Positions 23,834-36,841 of a stretch of 64,000 bases of DNA are shown piece after piece; position 1 is the first letter of the stretch; every line of letters begins with the position of its first letter. The translations under genes were made by a program, and so were the position numbers. The stretch covers positions 60,856,448 through 60,920,447 of the forward strand of contig CM031857.1 in NCBI GenBank assembly GCA_018697195.1, given 5' to 3'. The stretch is from Certhia americana (lineage: Eukaryota; Chordata; Aves; Passeriformes; Certhiidae). Below the pieces are notes generated by a model. That model saw nothing but the letters and a program-made list of their open reading frames with translations, was not told the origin of the DNA and did not search any database.

Positions 23834-25609
23834 TAAGGACAATTTTTTTACCTGGCTCACAAAAGGGCTTTGATTAGAATGTGTCTCAACACTCAGCTCA
23901 GATAAACTGACAGTTTGTATATTTGCACGAAGATGTGCAGCACCAGTACTTTATATCCTTAAAGGAAATTTTGCCAATAGCTTTATCAAACTTAAGCACA
24001 AGATCAGAATTATTTTCTGGCACGGTTCAGTACTTACACTTCCAAACTGAGTTTAAGGTGCATAATAAGCACTTGCCATCTCTCTCTTTTAATATGGATA
24101 TTTTTGCAGTTAAACAAAAAAGGGTCAGAAGGGAATTCAAGGACTAAATGCAATAAAGCACCAGGAAGGGCTGCAACCCCATCTCTTGCATGTTGTCCTT
24201 GGAGGTTGGTTAAGCATATTTTGGGGTGGAGCCATAAATAGGGATTTATCCTTTTAGTTTTGTCAATTCAATACCTGAATCTTGAAATAAACTGTAACGA
24301 CAACCACCTTGTTGGCCTAAGGTTCTGTTGGCTTGAAATTTATCTAATATATTATAAGTTTATGTTGACAACTGATCACATACTTTGATACATTATTGGA
24401 GATTTAAACCTCTTATATCACAACTAATATTATTTTAAATGCAATGCCCAGGAAAAATATTATAGTATAATAACACAGTATGCTTCCAGTTATTTTTCAC
24501 AGAAAGCCAATGTTTTGTTTAGCAATTAGACTTTGCATGGTTTGCATGAGTTTCTTTAAACAGTACTTTAGAGGAAAACATTTTTTTCTTATTCAGTGAT
24601 TTTATAAGTTCAGTAATAGTTAATCTATAAATTATAAAATTAATGTGTTTACTCTAAATGTAATATAAACATTTCAGGTATTCCAGCAAAGATAATGACC
24701 ATGACATTAATCATTTTACGTCTTTTTATTCTATAGTTAAAGGAAGGAAGTATAGCATCCTTAGAACTCAAAAAATAACAAATATTAACGTGTTTTATTT
24801 TTGTATGAAACATTTAACAAATATTCATGGTAGTGTTCAAACGTGTCTAAAATGATTGACTTTAAATTTTTGACTATGAAAAACTAAAAAGGTATCTGAG
24901 GAGTTGGAATCTGTGCACACTTCTATCAACACTTGCAAATTAATTGAGAAAGAATGGTTAAATTTTTTCTTTAGCATGTGGAATTTAAGTATGTCAAAAC
25001 CCCAAAATAAAAACATATCATGAAATCCTTTGTTTATTAATAAACACTTCATGATTTTCCATAACCTTCACTTGAATGGATAAACAATACAGTTTTGGTT
25101 GTATGGCTCATTGTGTGTGAGAACACATACTTATGGTGGAAAGGTTTTCATAAGATCCACAAAAAAAGTACATAAATTAGGAATATTTTGTAATTTATGA
25201 TGAGAGTTATTTGGCAGATGAGGGCCCATCCTAGGGTTCATATCTCTAGAACTCAATATTTCTCCTACCTGTCTATAATTAAAGAGCACAATTTGGCTTT
25301 GATCCTCCCATGGCAGGATCATAATATATATTTAGAAGAATTAAAATAAATCATCTGATTGCACTTTACTCTCCCTAAAAACTAAATATCAGGACTTGAA
25401 TGGATAATGAACACATTGTCAAGGAAAAGCGAAAACAAAGATATTTTACATCTGGAAAATTACAACTCCCATATTCTTTTATAACTCTAAATGGGACAAT
25501 TCAGAATTAAGGATAAAACATGAAAACTAACTGTCAATATATGTCATATTTTTTTCTTATGACAGGAGTTGAAATCTGTCCCCTGACTCAACTGTTGCAA
25601 AAGGCACAT

Positions 25610-25860
25610 AATTAATAAATCACATAAAGCATGTTATTAATAAGTCCATGTAATTTTCTAATGAGTTTCTGATCTTTAAAGAAATTAAAAGTTAAACAGT
25701 GCATAATAATTACAGTTAAATACAACTCTATATGCAAATAAGCAGTATTTAGGGTAAATAAATTCTAAATGATCTAGACCAGATTTCACCTGAAATTGCA
25801 CTTAGTACTCATCATGGTATTCAGAACATTGTGATTGATTTAGTTTTTTATTTATCCCAT
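25610..25860 (+). repeat. Diverged repeat, copy 1 (partner at 26884)
   Basis: Shares collinear blocks with 26884-27090: AATAAAT...ATAAAGCA, GTAATTT...ATGAGTT, CTGATCTTT, AGCAGTGCATA-like sequence (here ACAGTGCATAATAATTA), a short CTATA block, and AGTACTCATCATGG against AGTATTCTCACCATGG. The order is kept and the gaps are small. I do not recognise the sequence as a known family. Confidence 0.6.
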
Positions 25861-26883
25861 AGAAATGCTGATCACTGGACTCTCTAGAGAATTAAAACAC
25901 CCTTCAATATTACAATAGATTTCTAACTAAAAAGCAGCCTGACTTTATTAACAATGCTTGTTACAATACCCAGAATCTTGATATATTCTGCCAATTTAAG
26001 TCTTCAAAGTTACTTCAAGAAGTAATGACTGCAGTGTGTGAACAACATCCAATCACAAAGAAATACACTCAATGTATTAATTACAAGAATAAAGAACATC
26101 TAAAACATTCATGAAAGGAAAGAGCAGTAGATGAGGACAACATCAGTTGCTGAAAACATCAACTCAGTTTCATGCATATAAAGAAAATGTTAACTTAGAG
26201 TTTCATGAGTATAGAGAACTAGCTGTGAACTATAAATGAAGACTGTGCTGAAGGGTAACACTTTCAGATAGGTACAATGGTACTGAAGAAGAGTCATTAA
26301 TCACCCCTTGTATGTTTAGCATTTAAAGCCTTTATGGTTGATCTGGAAAGACATTAAATGTCATGCCATCAAAATAATGGATGATGAAAATTTTCCAACT
26401 TTGTTCAAAATAACAAAGGAGTACTGAAGGATGTAAACAGAAAATACAAACAGTGGATAAAAGAAATCTGAGTTTGCTTTTCAGCCATTCATTGTCTCTG
26501 AAGGTTCTGGCAGGACTTGACTTTTGAATGGCACCTTTCTCAGCTATGTTCTTATACAAATGAGAAGAAATTATAATATGCTCAGTAAAGTGTGAAACCA
26601 TAAGCGGATATAATGGACATTATATAAATTGTCTTCTAAACATGACATTTTCTCTCTAATGTTCAGTAAAATCTATGGGATAAGCATCTTGTTAATTATT
26701 TTGCTTTAAGCATTGTCAAATAGGACTGATTATATTAGTACAGACTCTGTGAAGGTAGGCAAACACTAACAAAGGAATGGAAAAATTAGTAGGAAGCAAT
26801 TAAATGAAAATTTATAAAAACTGTCTTTTATCAGCAGGTAAGTAAATTTACTTTTGAGACTACAGAAAGCTGGAAGTTAACTA

Positions 26884-27090
26884 AGAATAATAAATATAAA
26901 GCAGTGTAATTTCTTTATGAGTTGCTGATCTTTGAGAATAACAATAATTTCAATTTAAGCAGTGCATAGTGATTATGTTTAACTACTATTCTATAACAAA
27001 CAAGCTTTAAGTTAGCTAGTTATATATTAAATGCTTGCAATTATTTTTCCAGTATTCTCACCATGGAATTTTTTACAGTTTTGTCTTAAT
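26884..27090 (+). repeat. Diverged repeat, copy 2 (partner at 25610)
   Basis: Second member of the pair, in the same orientation and about 1.25 kb downstream. The clearest shared stretch is TTATGAGTTGCTGATCTTTG here against TAATGAGTTTCTGATCTTTA in copy 1, followed in both by a GCATA(A/G)T(A/G)ATTA core. It could be an old local duplication or two copies of an ancient unnamed repeat. Confidence 0.6.
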
Positions 27091-27580
27091 ATCTTATTCA
27101 GTGCATTGCATGTTTGATCATTTGTTTGAGCATCCTCAAAACCAATAGAGATCCTAAAAAGTTGCCAAGACCCATCTACACAGGACTGATTAGAAGGGCA
27201 GGCCTTAGCTTACAGGTAATTGGGCATACATGCTAATTTTTTCATTTTATTTTACTTCCATTTAGGTCAAGAATACAGGTAGAAGACTTTTTCTTACATT
27301 TACAGGGTATTCATTTTGTACATATTCCCCTCTAGTTTAAAATAAATCTGGATGCTAAAATAATTTCACTGTAGATTATTTGGTCTGACAAGGAAACATA
27401 ATCATAATAGACCCAAATGCGCATGCCTAATAACTGGAATCAGGTGACATTTAATGAAATTTTATTTATGGGTTGTGATAGAATTGCACCTGATATTTCT
27501 ACCAGTTGCTTTCCTTGGATGATCACCAGAAGAACATACGGAATAAGTGCCACTGAAAACCTGCAACCTGCCTGGTTGCA

Positions 27581-27723
<143 letters not shown>

Positions 27724-28023
27724 CTGGATAACTTCTCAAGGATCAACACCTTGAATTAGGTTTGTTTAGGATTTTTTTTTTCACATTCAGGAGCTGTTAG
27801 GTTTTATATTTACTGGTGAAGTTACCATGCAGTCTGTTAGACAACAACCTGTTAAATTTTTATTGGAAAAAAAAGAGGAAGTTGTATCTACATAGAAAAC
27901 ATATCTGTAAACAATAAAGCTTATGTCTCATGAATTTTCTCCCCTGCCCAAAGTGCAGTGCCCAAAGTCATCTGTTATTGTACAAGCTTGAAAAATTCAG
28001 CTAAAAGAAGAAGGCTTTTCTTA
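27724..28023. other. AT-rich spacer, nothing recognised
   Basis: A 300-bp stretch between the GAAA tract and a CR1 end. No feature seen. Confidence 0.6.
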
Positions 28024-28190
28024 GGAATCACAGAATCACAGAATCACTAGGTTGGAAGAGACCTTTAAGGTCATTGAGTCTAACCCAGGCCCTAACACCA
28101 CACCTAAACCATGGCACCGAGTGGACATCCAGTCTTTTTGTAAACACCTCCAGAAATGGTGACTCCACCACCTCTCCAGACAGAATGTGC
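28024..28190 (-). mobile_element. CR1 LINE 3' end, short copy
   Basis: The left end GGAATCACAGAATCACAGAA is the complement of repeated CR1 octamers; GGTTGGAAGAGACCTTTAAG and CCAGAAATGGTGACTCCACC follow. The variant differs from the one at 17229 and resembles a second CR1 3'-UTR type. Only about 165 bp remains, so the copy is severely 5'-truncated, as most CR1 insertions are. Confidence 0.9.
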
Positions 28191-31100
28191 AAATATGCTT
28201 ATGAAAATTATGGACTTCACAGAAGACACACTCTAATTGGTATAATGTATTTCTTTTATTCTCAGTGATTAACTGCTGGTTTGTTTGAGGTTTTTTCTTC
28301 TTTTTTTCTTCATATATACAGCCCAGAAAGTGGGAGATTTGTGGGTTTTTTCCCCAGACATATTCTTGTACTGAATTTATAATACAAGCCTTGAGTAAGT
28401 TTTTGAATGTTACAAACCTATGAAAATATGATTTATAATGAATGGTGATATATTTTAAAATGTAGCAACAAGCCACCTTGGATCCTTTTAAACCTCTTAA
28501 GGCTAAAGCATCTTTTGAATTAATTTATTGCATTTTATTGCATTGAAATAAAAAAAGTTTCAAAAGCGCCTTTTTTTTTTTGTTTTTGCCTAAATAAAGC
28601 AAATTCAAGATATTGATTCTCCAGAGGCCTACACCTTGTTTTATCATCTGTTGTCATATGAAGAACATTAGGAATATAATCTCTCTCATTATTGCTTTAC
28701 AAAGTGTGTTAACCACACACAAAGTCCCAGAATCTGCTCAGCCAGAACAGATCTTCCATTTGAAGGATTTAATGCCATCTTGCACCTCAGTCATCAGCCT
28801 GGGAGGTTGCTTGTACTGCTCCTAGATCTGTCTTAAATTTTGACTCAGCCAGCAGTTCAACTGTTTGCTGATGGTGTAAACTGTTGCCTTTCAGCTAAAA
28901 CAGCTGTTTGATTCAAGAAGTATTACTCTTTTCTGGTTTGCTGCAAAGGCAGGGGTTGGCTTGGTGCACCTGAGATTTAACAAGGCAGTTTGACTTACCA
29001 AGGAAATGGAAGAGAAGCACTCATGCAGGGTTCAGCTGAGAAGTGATTAACAGGCGTGTTTCCACTGATATGCTGACAAATTAAAAAAGGAACTCAGACC
29101 CCTCAAGTCCTGTCATGAAAGTAACTTGTCATTTCTTCATTATCACTGCATCCTGTGATGTTAGTATTTTAATATTTTAGAGATGCTTTTAGAATAAATG
29201 AGCTGGTAGAAATAAAAGTGGCATAACAGTCATGGTTTTAACAGCAGGGTGTGAAATGCTTTGACTTCAGCTTTTTATAAGGACTAAATTGTACAAAGGG
29301 AATATGTTCTCATACTCTTTTCTTCTCTGAAATGGCTTGAAGGGAATAAGCTAAACAATTGGAAGTGGTGTAGACCTGGTCCTTTACATTAGTATTTTCT
29401 ATCTTCAGTTCCTTTACCTATTAGCCTTTTCCTTTTCAAAATACTAATTCAGAATTGTTCTCTGCAATGCAACATTGTTGCAGCTTTTTCAGATTCCCAG
29501 GGCTTTTCCCAGATTTGTTCTGTGGTAAAGCTCTCTGCAGTTTTCCTCTTTTTCTTTTGACTGCTGCGTACCACATTATTTCCTCCGCTGCTTAGAAAAA
29601 GGATAAATCTCTTTATCACAACAGAGTATCATAATTAGTTTCATTATGCCCCCTGTCAAGAACTGAATCTAAATATTTTTACAGCTTATGAGTGTGGTCA
29701 GACAGAGTAAAAATTTTAGGGGCACATGCTTACACCCTGGTACAAGTGCCTAATGAAAGAAACGATTATCTGAAGGAAAAAAACCCCCAACAAACAAAAA
29801 CACACAAAAGGATTTGCTTCTGTTTTTGTTTTGATAATTAAGATCTGTGTTATGGCTTCATATGGTCCTTACATATGGGATTACAGTCTGAGGAGCCAAT
29901 GAAGATCATCAAAGGCACTAAGTTTCTATACCTCTCCAAAGCCACAGCAGAGGCTTGAGTACTGGAGAATATTCTTTTCACAAGGCCAAGCTATCTTGGA
30001 AAGAGGAAAGCTAACACTTCCTCTTTATTCCAGCTTGACTTTAGAAGCATGAATTGAATTTTGGACAGCCACTGAAAATGAAGTCAATACAGCAAAAGAT
30101 TTGTGGGCCTTCTTGTCTCTACTTCCTTGCAAGTGAGACACCTATGGTGATCAGCTGAAAACTTCTCTAAACATCTCAGAATATGTTCATAAGTTTAGTT
30201 TACTAATCAAAATCTCCTGTTTCCATTTCACACACTCTGGCACCCAATCTGTGCACATGGCATGGTGCACAGAACATGGCGTTTGTGAGCCCTGTGCCCT
30301 GCTGAGTATCTTCTGAAGGTTATGTGAGAATAGAGAATTGTGAAGGATATAGAGCAAGTAGCATTTTTACCATCTTATCATTTTAATTTTCTTACATTGT
30401 GACCTTGAGAACACTTCTATGTCAAAGAAAAAAAAAAAAAAAAGTCAAATAAAAAAGCATCTACAATTTGTTGTATTCATTGACAGAAGGAGGTGAAAAA
30501 AAGAAAGAGATCAATGCTATCCAGTCTATCTCTTATTAATATCATCCTGTGCTGGGGAATATAATTTAGCTTAAAGAGAACAATGTGTGTAGCAAGAGGC
30601 ATGAAGAAGGGGATGTTGCAGAGACAGCAATACATAGAAATGTGAGGGAGAAATGAGAAGTGGCTGGAAGAGAGATGGGCAGTTAGAGGTAAGCGGGCCC
30701 TCATGAGTGATGTTTATTGACAACATGACCACTGATCTGAACACAAATGGTTTTATTTACTTTAAACACTTGTTCTTGGATTAAAAGGCCTTCTCCCATG
30801 AGTTGCAGTAGTAGAAGCATTTGTAATACATCAGCTTTCCCCCTTACCTGTCTGTGTAGTTACCTTGATAAGTCCTCCATCATGAATAGTTAGATTCATT
30901 GCCTTCTTTTAGCCTTCCATTTGCCAGTAGGGATTTTTAGTGACAGATATTCATAATGGTCTGTCAGAGAGAATACATTATTGTATTAGCTTAAAGAAGC
31001 ACAAAGAGTAGCTTTCCACCTAAAGTTATGTAAAGGAGCCTTCATTGTTTATTTTTTATTGATTTACTAAATTAATAGGATTATTTTAAATGTTTAATAG

Positions 31101-34100
31101 ACAGAAAATGTTAAATCTTTAAGCCTTCAGGCAATTCTTTCAGGAGCTTGTAAATGCTGCAGAGAAACATTTCAGTTTATTACAGAGGGAGCTTTTTCTT
31201 GATGTCAAGTCAGCACTGAAAGTAAAGAATTACACAGTCACTGATGTATCTGGTTCTTTTCCTGTGTTGAGAGGTATCCTAGGGCTGGTTATGTAAAACT
31301 GTGTAATAATGAAACTTTATTTTCTTTTTAATCAATATTACAGAGCCTTTCTATTAAAAAAAAGTTATAATGTATCCATATCCATTACACTTCACAGTAC
31401 TTTGTAAATACTAATCTATGAAGTATTGTTACACCATACTCATAGCATACACATACTCCCCCTAAACAATGTTTTTCTCAAGCTGTGGAACAGTGAAGTA
31501 GCAACACTGGGATATAAAAAAAAGAGGCAGTGTTCATTTCATCTGTTATCTGTTTGTAAGATCAATAAGAAGGAAGTTTGAGGTGAGTATATGGTGCTTA
31601 TCCTACTGGCACAAGATTTTATATAAGGTATTTCTCCTTTGAAAACTTTTAGAATTCCATTGCTACCCCATGTTTCCCAGAAAAAACACCCTAGATCGAA
31701 GGCTTAGTTTAAAAGGCAGTACATTCTGTAGAGCCTCAAGAAAGAGAAATAAACACATATACCAAAAATTTTGGGTCTTTACTTGCGACAAGTGTAGCTG
31801 ATTGATTGTATTTATTTCTGTTCTTACATCTTTTACTCATAAGATAATTTGAGTGCCATTTTATCCATAGCAGTAGAGAGGAGCACTAGCACGAGGAAGA
31901 AGACAGTAGTCTCTTGTGCATGGCTAAGTACGTGCTGTTCCTTCGCTGTACAAGAAGCGTAGCATGATTGTGAGTCATGAATGCAGACTGAAGCCATGTG
32001 CTGCATAATGCTTGCTTCTTGTTTTCTGCAGATCTCTGGTGAGGAAGCAACTAAGATTAGTCCTGTCCTCCAGTTCAACAAATATTTGGTTTAGATACAG
32101 AACAGAAAATATACACTCAGTTAAAAATGTTCATGTGAAGCAGCTACTTAATTAATTGTGCAATTGTCAATAAGTGATTGGTAGCCATCTCTGCTGCTAG
32201 TGGTGATTTTAGTATTCATCTTGCACATGAAGCAGTAGTGGATTGGGTACAACAGAATGTTTTTAATGGTTTTGTTATCTGCAGCGAACAGCATTTTCTG
32301 CATAGAAATTTGGACTCTTTGAAAGGGAGAATGTAAACTAGTTAGGACATTATTAACTCTCAGAGTACTGTGAAAGGAATAAAAGGGAAAAATAATCAAA
32401 GTTATAAAAAGTGTGTCAATTAGAAAATTATTCAATAACTGAGAATCAAGATTTTGGCAAATTTCCGCCTAAATAAAATGTTAAGTGGCTTCTAATTTTA
32501 TGAAAATAAATTAAATAAATTGGTATCATTCATAATTAATAGGAGTGTAATAATCTCATGAAGTGGAAAACATTAGCATGTCCTTTACATATTGCACACA
32601 TGAATGCCCAGTCAATACAATATGTGGTTTTCAGAAGGAAAAATTGTATATAAAACAACCAAGGTGTATTATTTCCATAGGTGAAGTCTTTCTATCCATA
32701 GTGTGGATTATATTTTTCTCACTACTGTGTAATCATCAGTCTTGTGAAATGGAAGGAAGGAGATGGTTTCGTTCTCCAGTCATTGCTATCTCTCTGTGTG
32801 ACTCAGAGCCTCCACAATCTAAAATATAGAAAACAATGTTTTATCTCATGTTCCCAATAGAAAAATTATAAAACTTAAAGTGTGTGACAAACTATATAAA
32901 GCTGTATGACTGCAAATACTGAAAACAATCCACAGTTAATGCTGAGGTTGAAATGAATATTCACATTGAAAATGGATAAAAGTGTTGAGAAAAGGGGGTC
33001 TTTTTCCTGAAATGAAAGCTAGGAATATCATAAACTGTTTTTTTTTTTTTTTTTGATGCTCATATCCCTGCCTGTCATTATAATATTTTTTTTCATTTCA
33101 GAGAACCTATCCTAAGATGCATAGTGAAGAGCAGCTGAATTAATTTATGATTTTTTTCAATAGAAGGTGTTTAAATGACCAGACAAAAGCAGATGGATTT
33201 TATTTTGTTAATGAAATTAGTTGGAGTTTCACCTTAAAAGTCTGTTCAGCCTCAGTAGATGTTCTTGTAAGCTACATGGGAAAATTCAGTACAAACTTAT
33301 AGACATTACAAGTACCATTAAAATTAATGGAGAATTTCCATTACCTGATGATTATTTCTTCTATAAACATATTAAAAATTCTTTGTTTGATCCTTTATAA
33401 TTTGGTTTTAGTCTCAGATTATCCTATTCAAACTTTTCACTCTTTTCTGTTATGTTTCATACATATATCCAGTCCATACTACTTTGTCATCCTCAAAGCA
33501 GAGCTGCCTTTTTTTTTTCTGAAATAAAATATTGAATCCATAACAAAACATACATATGAAGATAAAACTCTCCAATATACACAGAAAAGAGCTAGTGAGA
33601 CACCCTGTCCATATTTTAACCTTTTCAAGTCTTTTTTTTCCTTTTCCTGATCCTAATGGTTCTTACTATTCTTTTGTCAAAATCTAGAAAAGACTGGTTT
33701 TTATAAGTAGTCATGGATAAGAGTACTTACTGCAGAATGGCATACATGCAGTTTCTCCAATGGCATATGGATCACATGTCCTAATCTGGGCAGTCTCAGT
33801 GCATTGATACTGCATTAGTTCTTTGATATTCTCAAAGACCTGTAGACACCATTGCTTTTTTTTAATCCTTCACTTTTTATTAAATAGCCATTTGGCTGCT
33901 TGAATTTCTTTGTGTTGGCTTGTGGGTTTGTATTTTTCTTTTCTTCAGGTGAATTAGCTGACTTTACTAAAGGTTAGATTTTCTTATCCTCTACAGATTG
34001 ATAAAGTCTCTACTTAGTTTATTGAAATAAATTTTCTATTTGTTATCATTGGAATTTCTTAAAGTAAAGGCTGCTCAGGACCTTAATAGACAGAGCTGTA

Positions 34101-36454
34101 CTATTACATATTCTATGAATTGACTGTTAACAGATATTTGGGTGTTCATCTTCTTAAAGCTATAGAAACTTGATGCCAAAATATCTCTGCAGATTTTGAC
34201 CTGCACTCTTGCATTATTTCTCTGTGCTCTGAGTACTTTCAAAGATGAATAATCTACTTGCTTTTATTGCTGTATTGGTGTTTCTGTTTTACACCTGCAA
34301 TCTGTAGTCAGTCATTAGTGATGATATTATAGAAAACCATAAATCATTTCACTGCTGAATACTTTCTTTGAACCAGGGCTTGGTGTAATATTTTATAATT
34401 TTAATAGCTTTTGAAAGTTTGCAAGCACTTTAATACAATGGTGTTCTTCCTTACAAGAACAGAAATGATATATTTGTATGCTGACTGCTTAGTGTCCTAA
34501 AGCAAAGAACAACAGCAACAGCAAAAACGCTTCTCTACAGAACAGCTAAATTCTCCAAGGAAGTACCTGAGGAGCTGCTGTTATTAGAATATTCATTAAC
34601 TCCACCTACTTTGCCACTATAAATTGCGACACTTTAAGAAGTTGCCATAGATTCCCCATATAATCAATAAAGAGATGGGCAGACAGTGAGAGGATGTCAG
34701 AGGAGAAGAGTCAGAGATCTATGAGACAGCTCTGATACAGAGTTCAATTGTGACTTCATCAAAGGGCTAATAAATTCAATGGTAACTAGTAAAGCAGCTG
34801 AACACACAATTATAGCTGGGATGCTAACCACAAGCTCTTTAATCAGTCTGTCCTTTATCTCTATTTTTTGAGAATCCAGCTGTTAAATATTCTTTCTCTG
34901 AAGTAGGTCTGTGTACATGAACATATGCAAAATTTCTTGTTTTTTGGAACTGTCCCAGTTCCATAATGAAGGACATATCTGGACAGTGTTGATTTTTTTT
35001 TGTTTAATTCCTTTTCTTTTTTTTTTCCCTAACATCATTTATGTTTACCAATGTCCTACAAAGAATGATTCAAGACAACTTTCAAAATCTGATAGAAAAG
35101 ATGAGACACATTTAAACCCAAACATTTTCCTATATACACTCTATAATAGATTGTGTGTCCCAAGTTAATGTCATATCACTGTCACAGGGCATAGGGATTA
35201 TTTGGTGTGGGGTGCATTGAAACAGTGTTTTTAATCAAGTGTTTTACAGTTTATGTTATTCAGGAGAGCAATGTGCTATAAATATTGGAAATTCAAAAGG
35301 TGTTTGGATTTCAAGGCTTAATATGAAAACTATTATTATCAGCAAGCAAATTTATTTAATCAATTTAATCAATGGTAGATATTTAAAACTGGTAATCTAC
35401 TTTGTAATCTAAATACTATAAAAAAAGTTTTCTTAAAACATTCCATTCCTTTAAAAAGAAAGACAAAAATGAACAAATAGAGAAAACAAGTCTGTACATA
35501 CATTCCCATCGGTTCAACAGATACTGGACACCTTTAACTACTGCAATACTTTTATTGCTAAATTATTTCCATTTGGAAATTAAAATCATCCTTTTTCTTC
35601 CTTTCCCCACACTCCTGTTTGTGTCTTTCTCTGCTGACTTAAGAGAAGGAAAAATTGTAATGCATAAGGTGTGTTCTTGTGCTCAATCCTCTGCTTCTCA
35701 TTTATGCAGAATGAGAAGTGGGCAAGAGCCCCCACACCCCCCCACTACTCACAGGATAATGTACTCCTGCAAGTACATGTCCCTGGAGGTTCCTCTGCTT
35801 GTTTATGCAAAAAGAGGAGATGACAGAGGAAAGACAAGCAAAGGATGGATTGTTGTGTGGTAAGGTGTTAGCATGTAGTTTGTCACTCATTTTTCTCAGT
35901 ACAAGCGGGCTGCGACAACTTCATGACTTGTTATCACTATGTTTCCTCATAAGAAACATTTTACTGACTTTTGTAGAAGCCTTGATTTCCTCTAAAGTGA
36001 GAACAGGAGTTTGTTGAAGCTTTTTGCACAAAAAATACCCAGTGGGAAAATGAGAAATAAAAATTCCCTTGCAATTATATGTTTGAATGGTATTTTGATC
36101 TGGAAAAAAAAAGAAAATCATCAAAGCAAACTAAGACAGTTTGAGTTTTCAAATCAAGAGTTCCGAATTGTGGGGAATTTACAATGGAAACAGTTATTTC
36201 AGTAAGCCCAAGCTTTCTTTGGTCACGACTGCCAAAACTTTATGTTTCAACATTCTGAGTTACAAATTCGTGGAATACTCCAGCATTGAAAACAATTGAT
36301 GTGAAGGCTTGTTGTGCTTAAAAGTCAAAATTATTTCAAGTCTTCAGGTAATAGACAATCCAGCTTTTTCAAATGATTTTGAAAAACTATGTTCACTTTT
36401 CAGCAACTCAGTTTCTGAGATGCTTAAGAAATGCATACAAGTATCCAAAAGCTG
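28191..36454. other. AT-rich spacer, no gene recognised
   Basis: About 8.3 kb. Open frames are at most 102 codons and resemble nothing I know. A run of 17 A at 30428-30444 and 17 T at 33038-33054 are present. The patch 34555-34860 is less AT-rich and carries a cluster of transcription-factor-like sites (see findings). No transposon ends were found. Confidence 0.6.
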
Positions 36455-36841
36455 CTACTTCATCCAACAAAAGAGGAGACTGAAGGAAGTCCTCATTCCA
36501 GCCTACAACTTCCTCATGAGGGGAAGAGAAGGGGCAGGCACTGATTTCTTCACTTCTGTGACCAGTGACAAGACACAAGGGAATGACCTGAAGCTGTGTC
36601 AGAGGTAGGTTCAGGTTGGATATCAGGAAATGGTTTTTCACCCAGAAGGTGATTGGGCACTGGAACAGTTCACTCCCCAGGGAAGTGGTCACAGCACCAG
36701 CCTGACAGTTCAAGAAGCATTTGGACAATGCTCTCAGGCACAAGGTGTGACTCTTGGGGGTGGTGCTGTGCAGGGCCAGGAGTTGGACTTTGAGGATCCT
36801 TGTGGGTCCCTTTGAATTCAGCATATTCTGTGATTCTGTAA
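36455..36841 (+). mobile_element. CR1 LINE 3' end
   Basis: It begins near AAAAGAGGAGACTGAAGG (the end of ORF2), then has AGGGAATGACCTGAAGCTGT, GGTTGGATATCAGGAAATGG, GGGAAGTGGTCACAGCACCA and GGAGTTGGACTTTGAGGATC, and closes with ATTCTGTGATTCTGTA at 36826-36841. This 3'-UTR variant (with the GTGGTCACAGCACC block) is one I associate with songbird CR1 copies. It is related to the longer copy at 47808. Open frames on both strands here are not functional. Confidence 0.93.

Larger units (their letters stand above)
23834..27580. other. AT-rich spacer with a diverged segment pair
   Basis: About 3.7 kb without a recognisable gene; open frames reach 89 codons. It contains a possible LTR fragment near 24130-24340 (CCATAAATAG followed by AATAAA and a GC-richer start), which I could not bound, and two similar segments at 25610-25860 and 26884-27090 described separately. 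Confidence 0.6.

Noticed and set aside
24130..24340. Possible LTR (CCATAAATAG, then AATAAA, then a moderately GC-rich end)
   Set aside because: I could find neither matching TSDs nor convincing TG...CA ends, so it was not listed as an element.
28036..28476. 146-codon minus-strand frame
   Set aside because: Part overlaps a CR1 3' end, and the remainder includes a Lys-rich stretch from an A-rich run; not a gene.
32020..32045. Acceptor-like TTTTCTGCAG followed closely by GGTGAGG donor-like sequence
   Set aside because: It would give an exon of only about nine bases; most likely chance.
36408..36824. 138-codon minus-strand frame
   Set aside because: It is antisense to a CR1 3' end.
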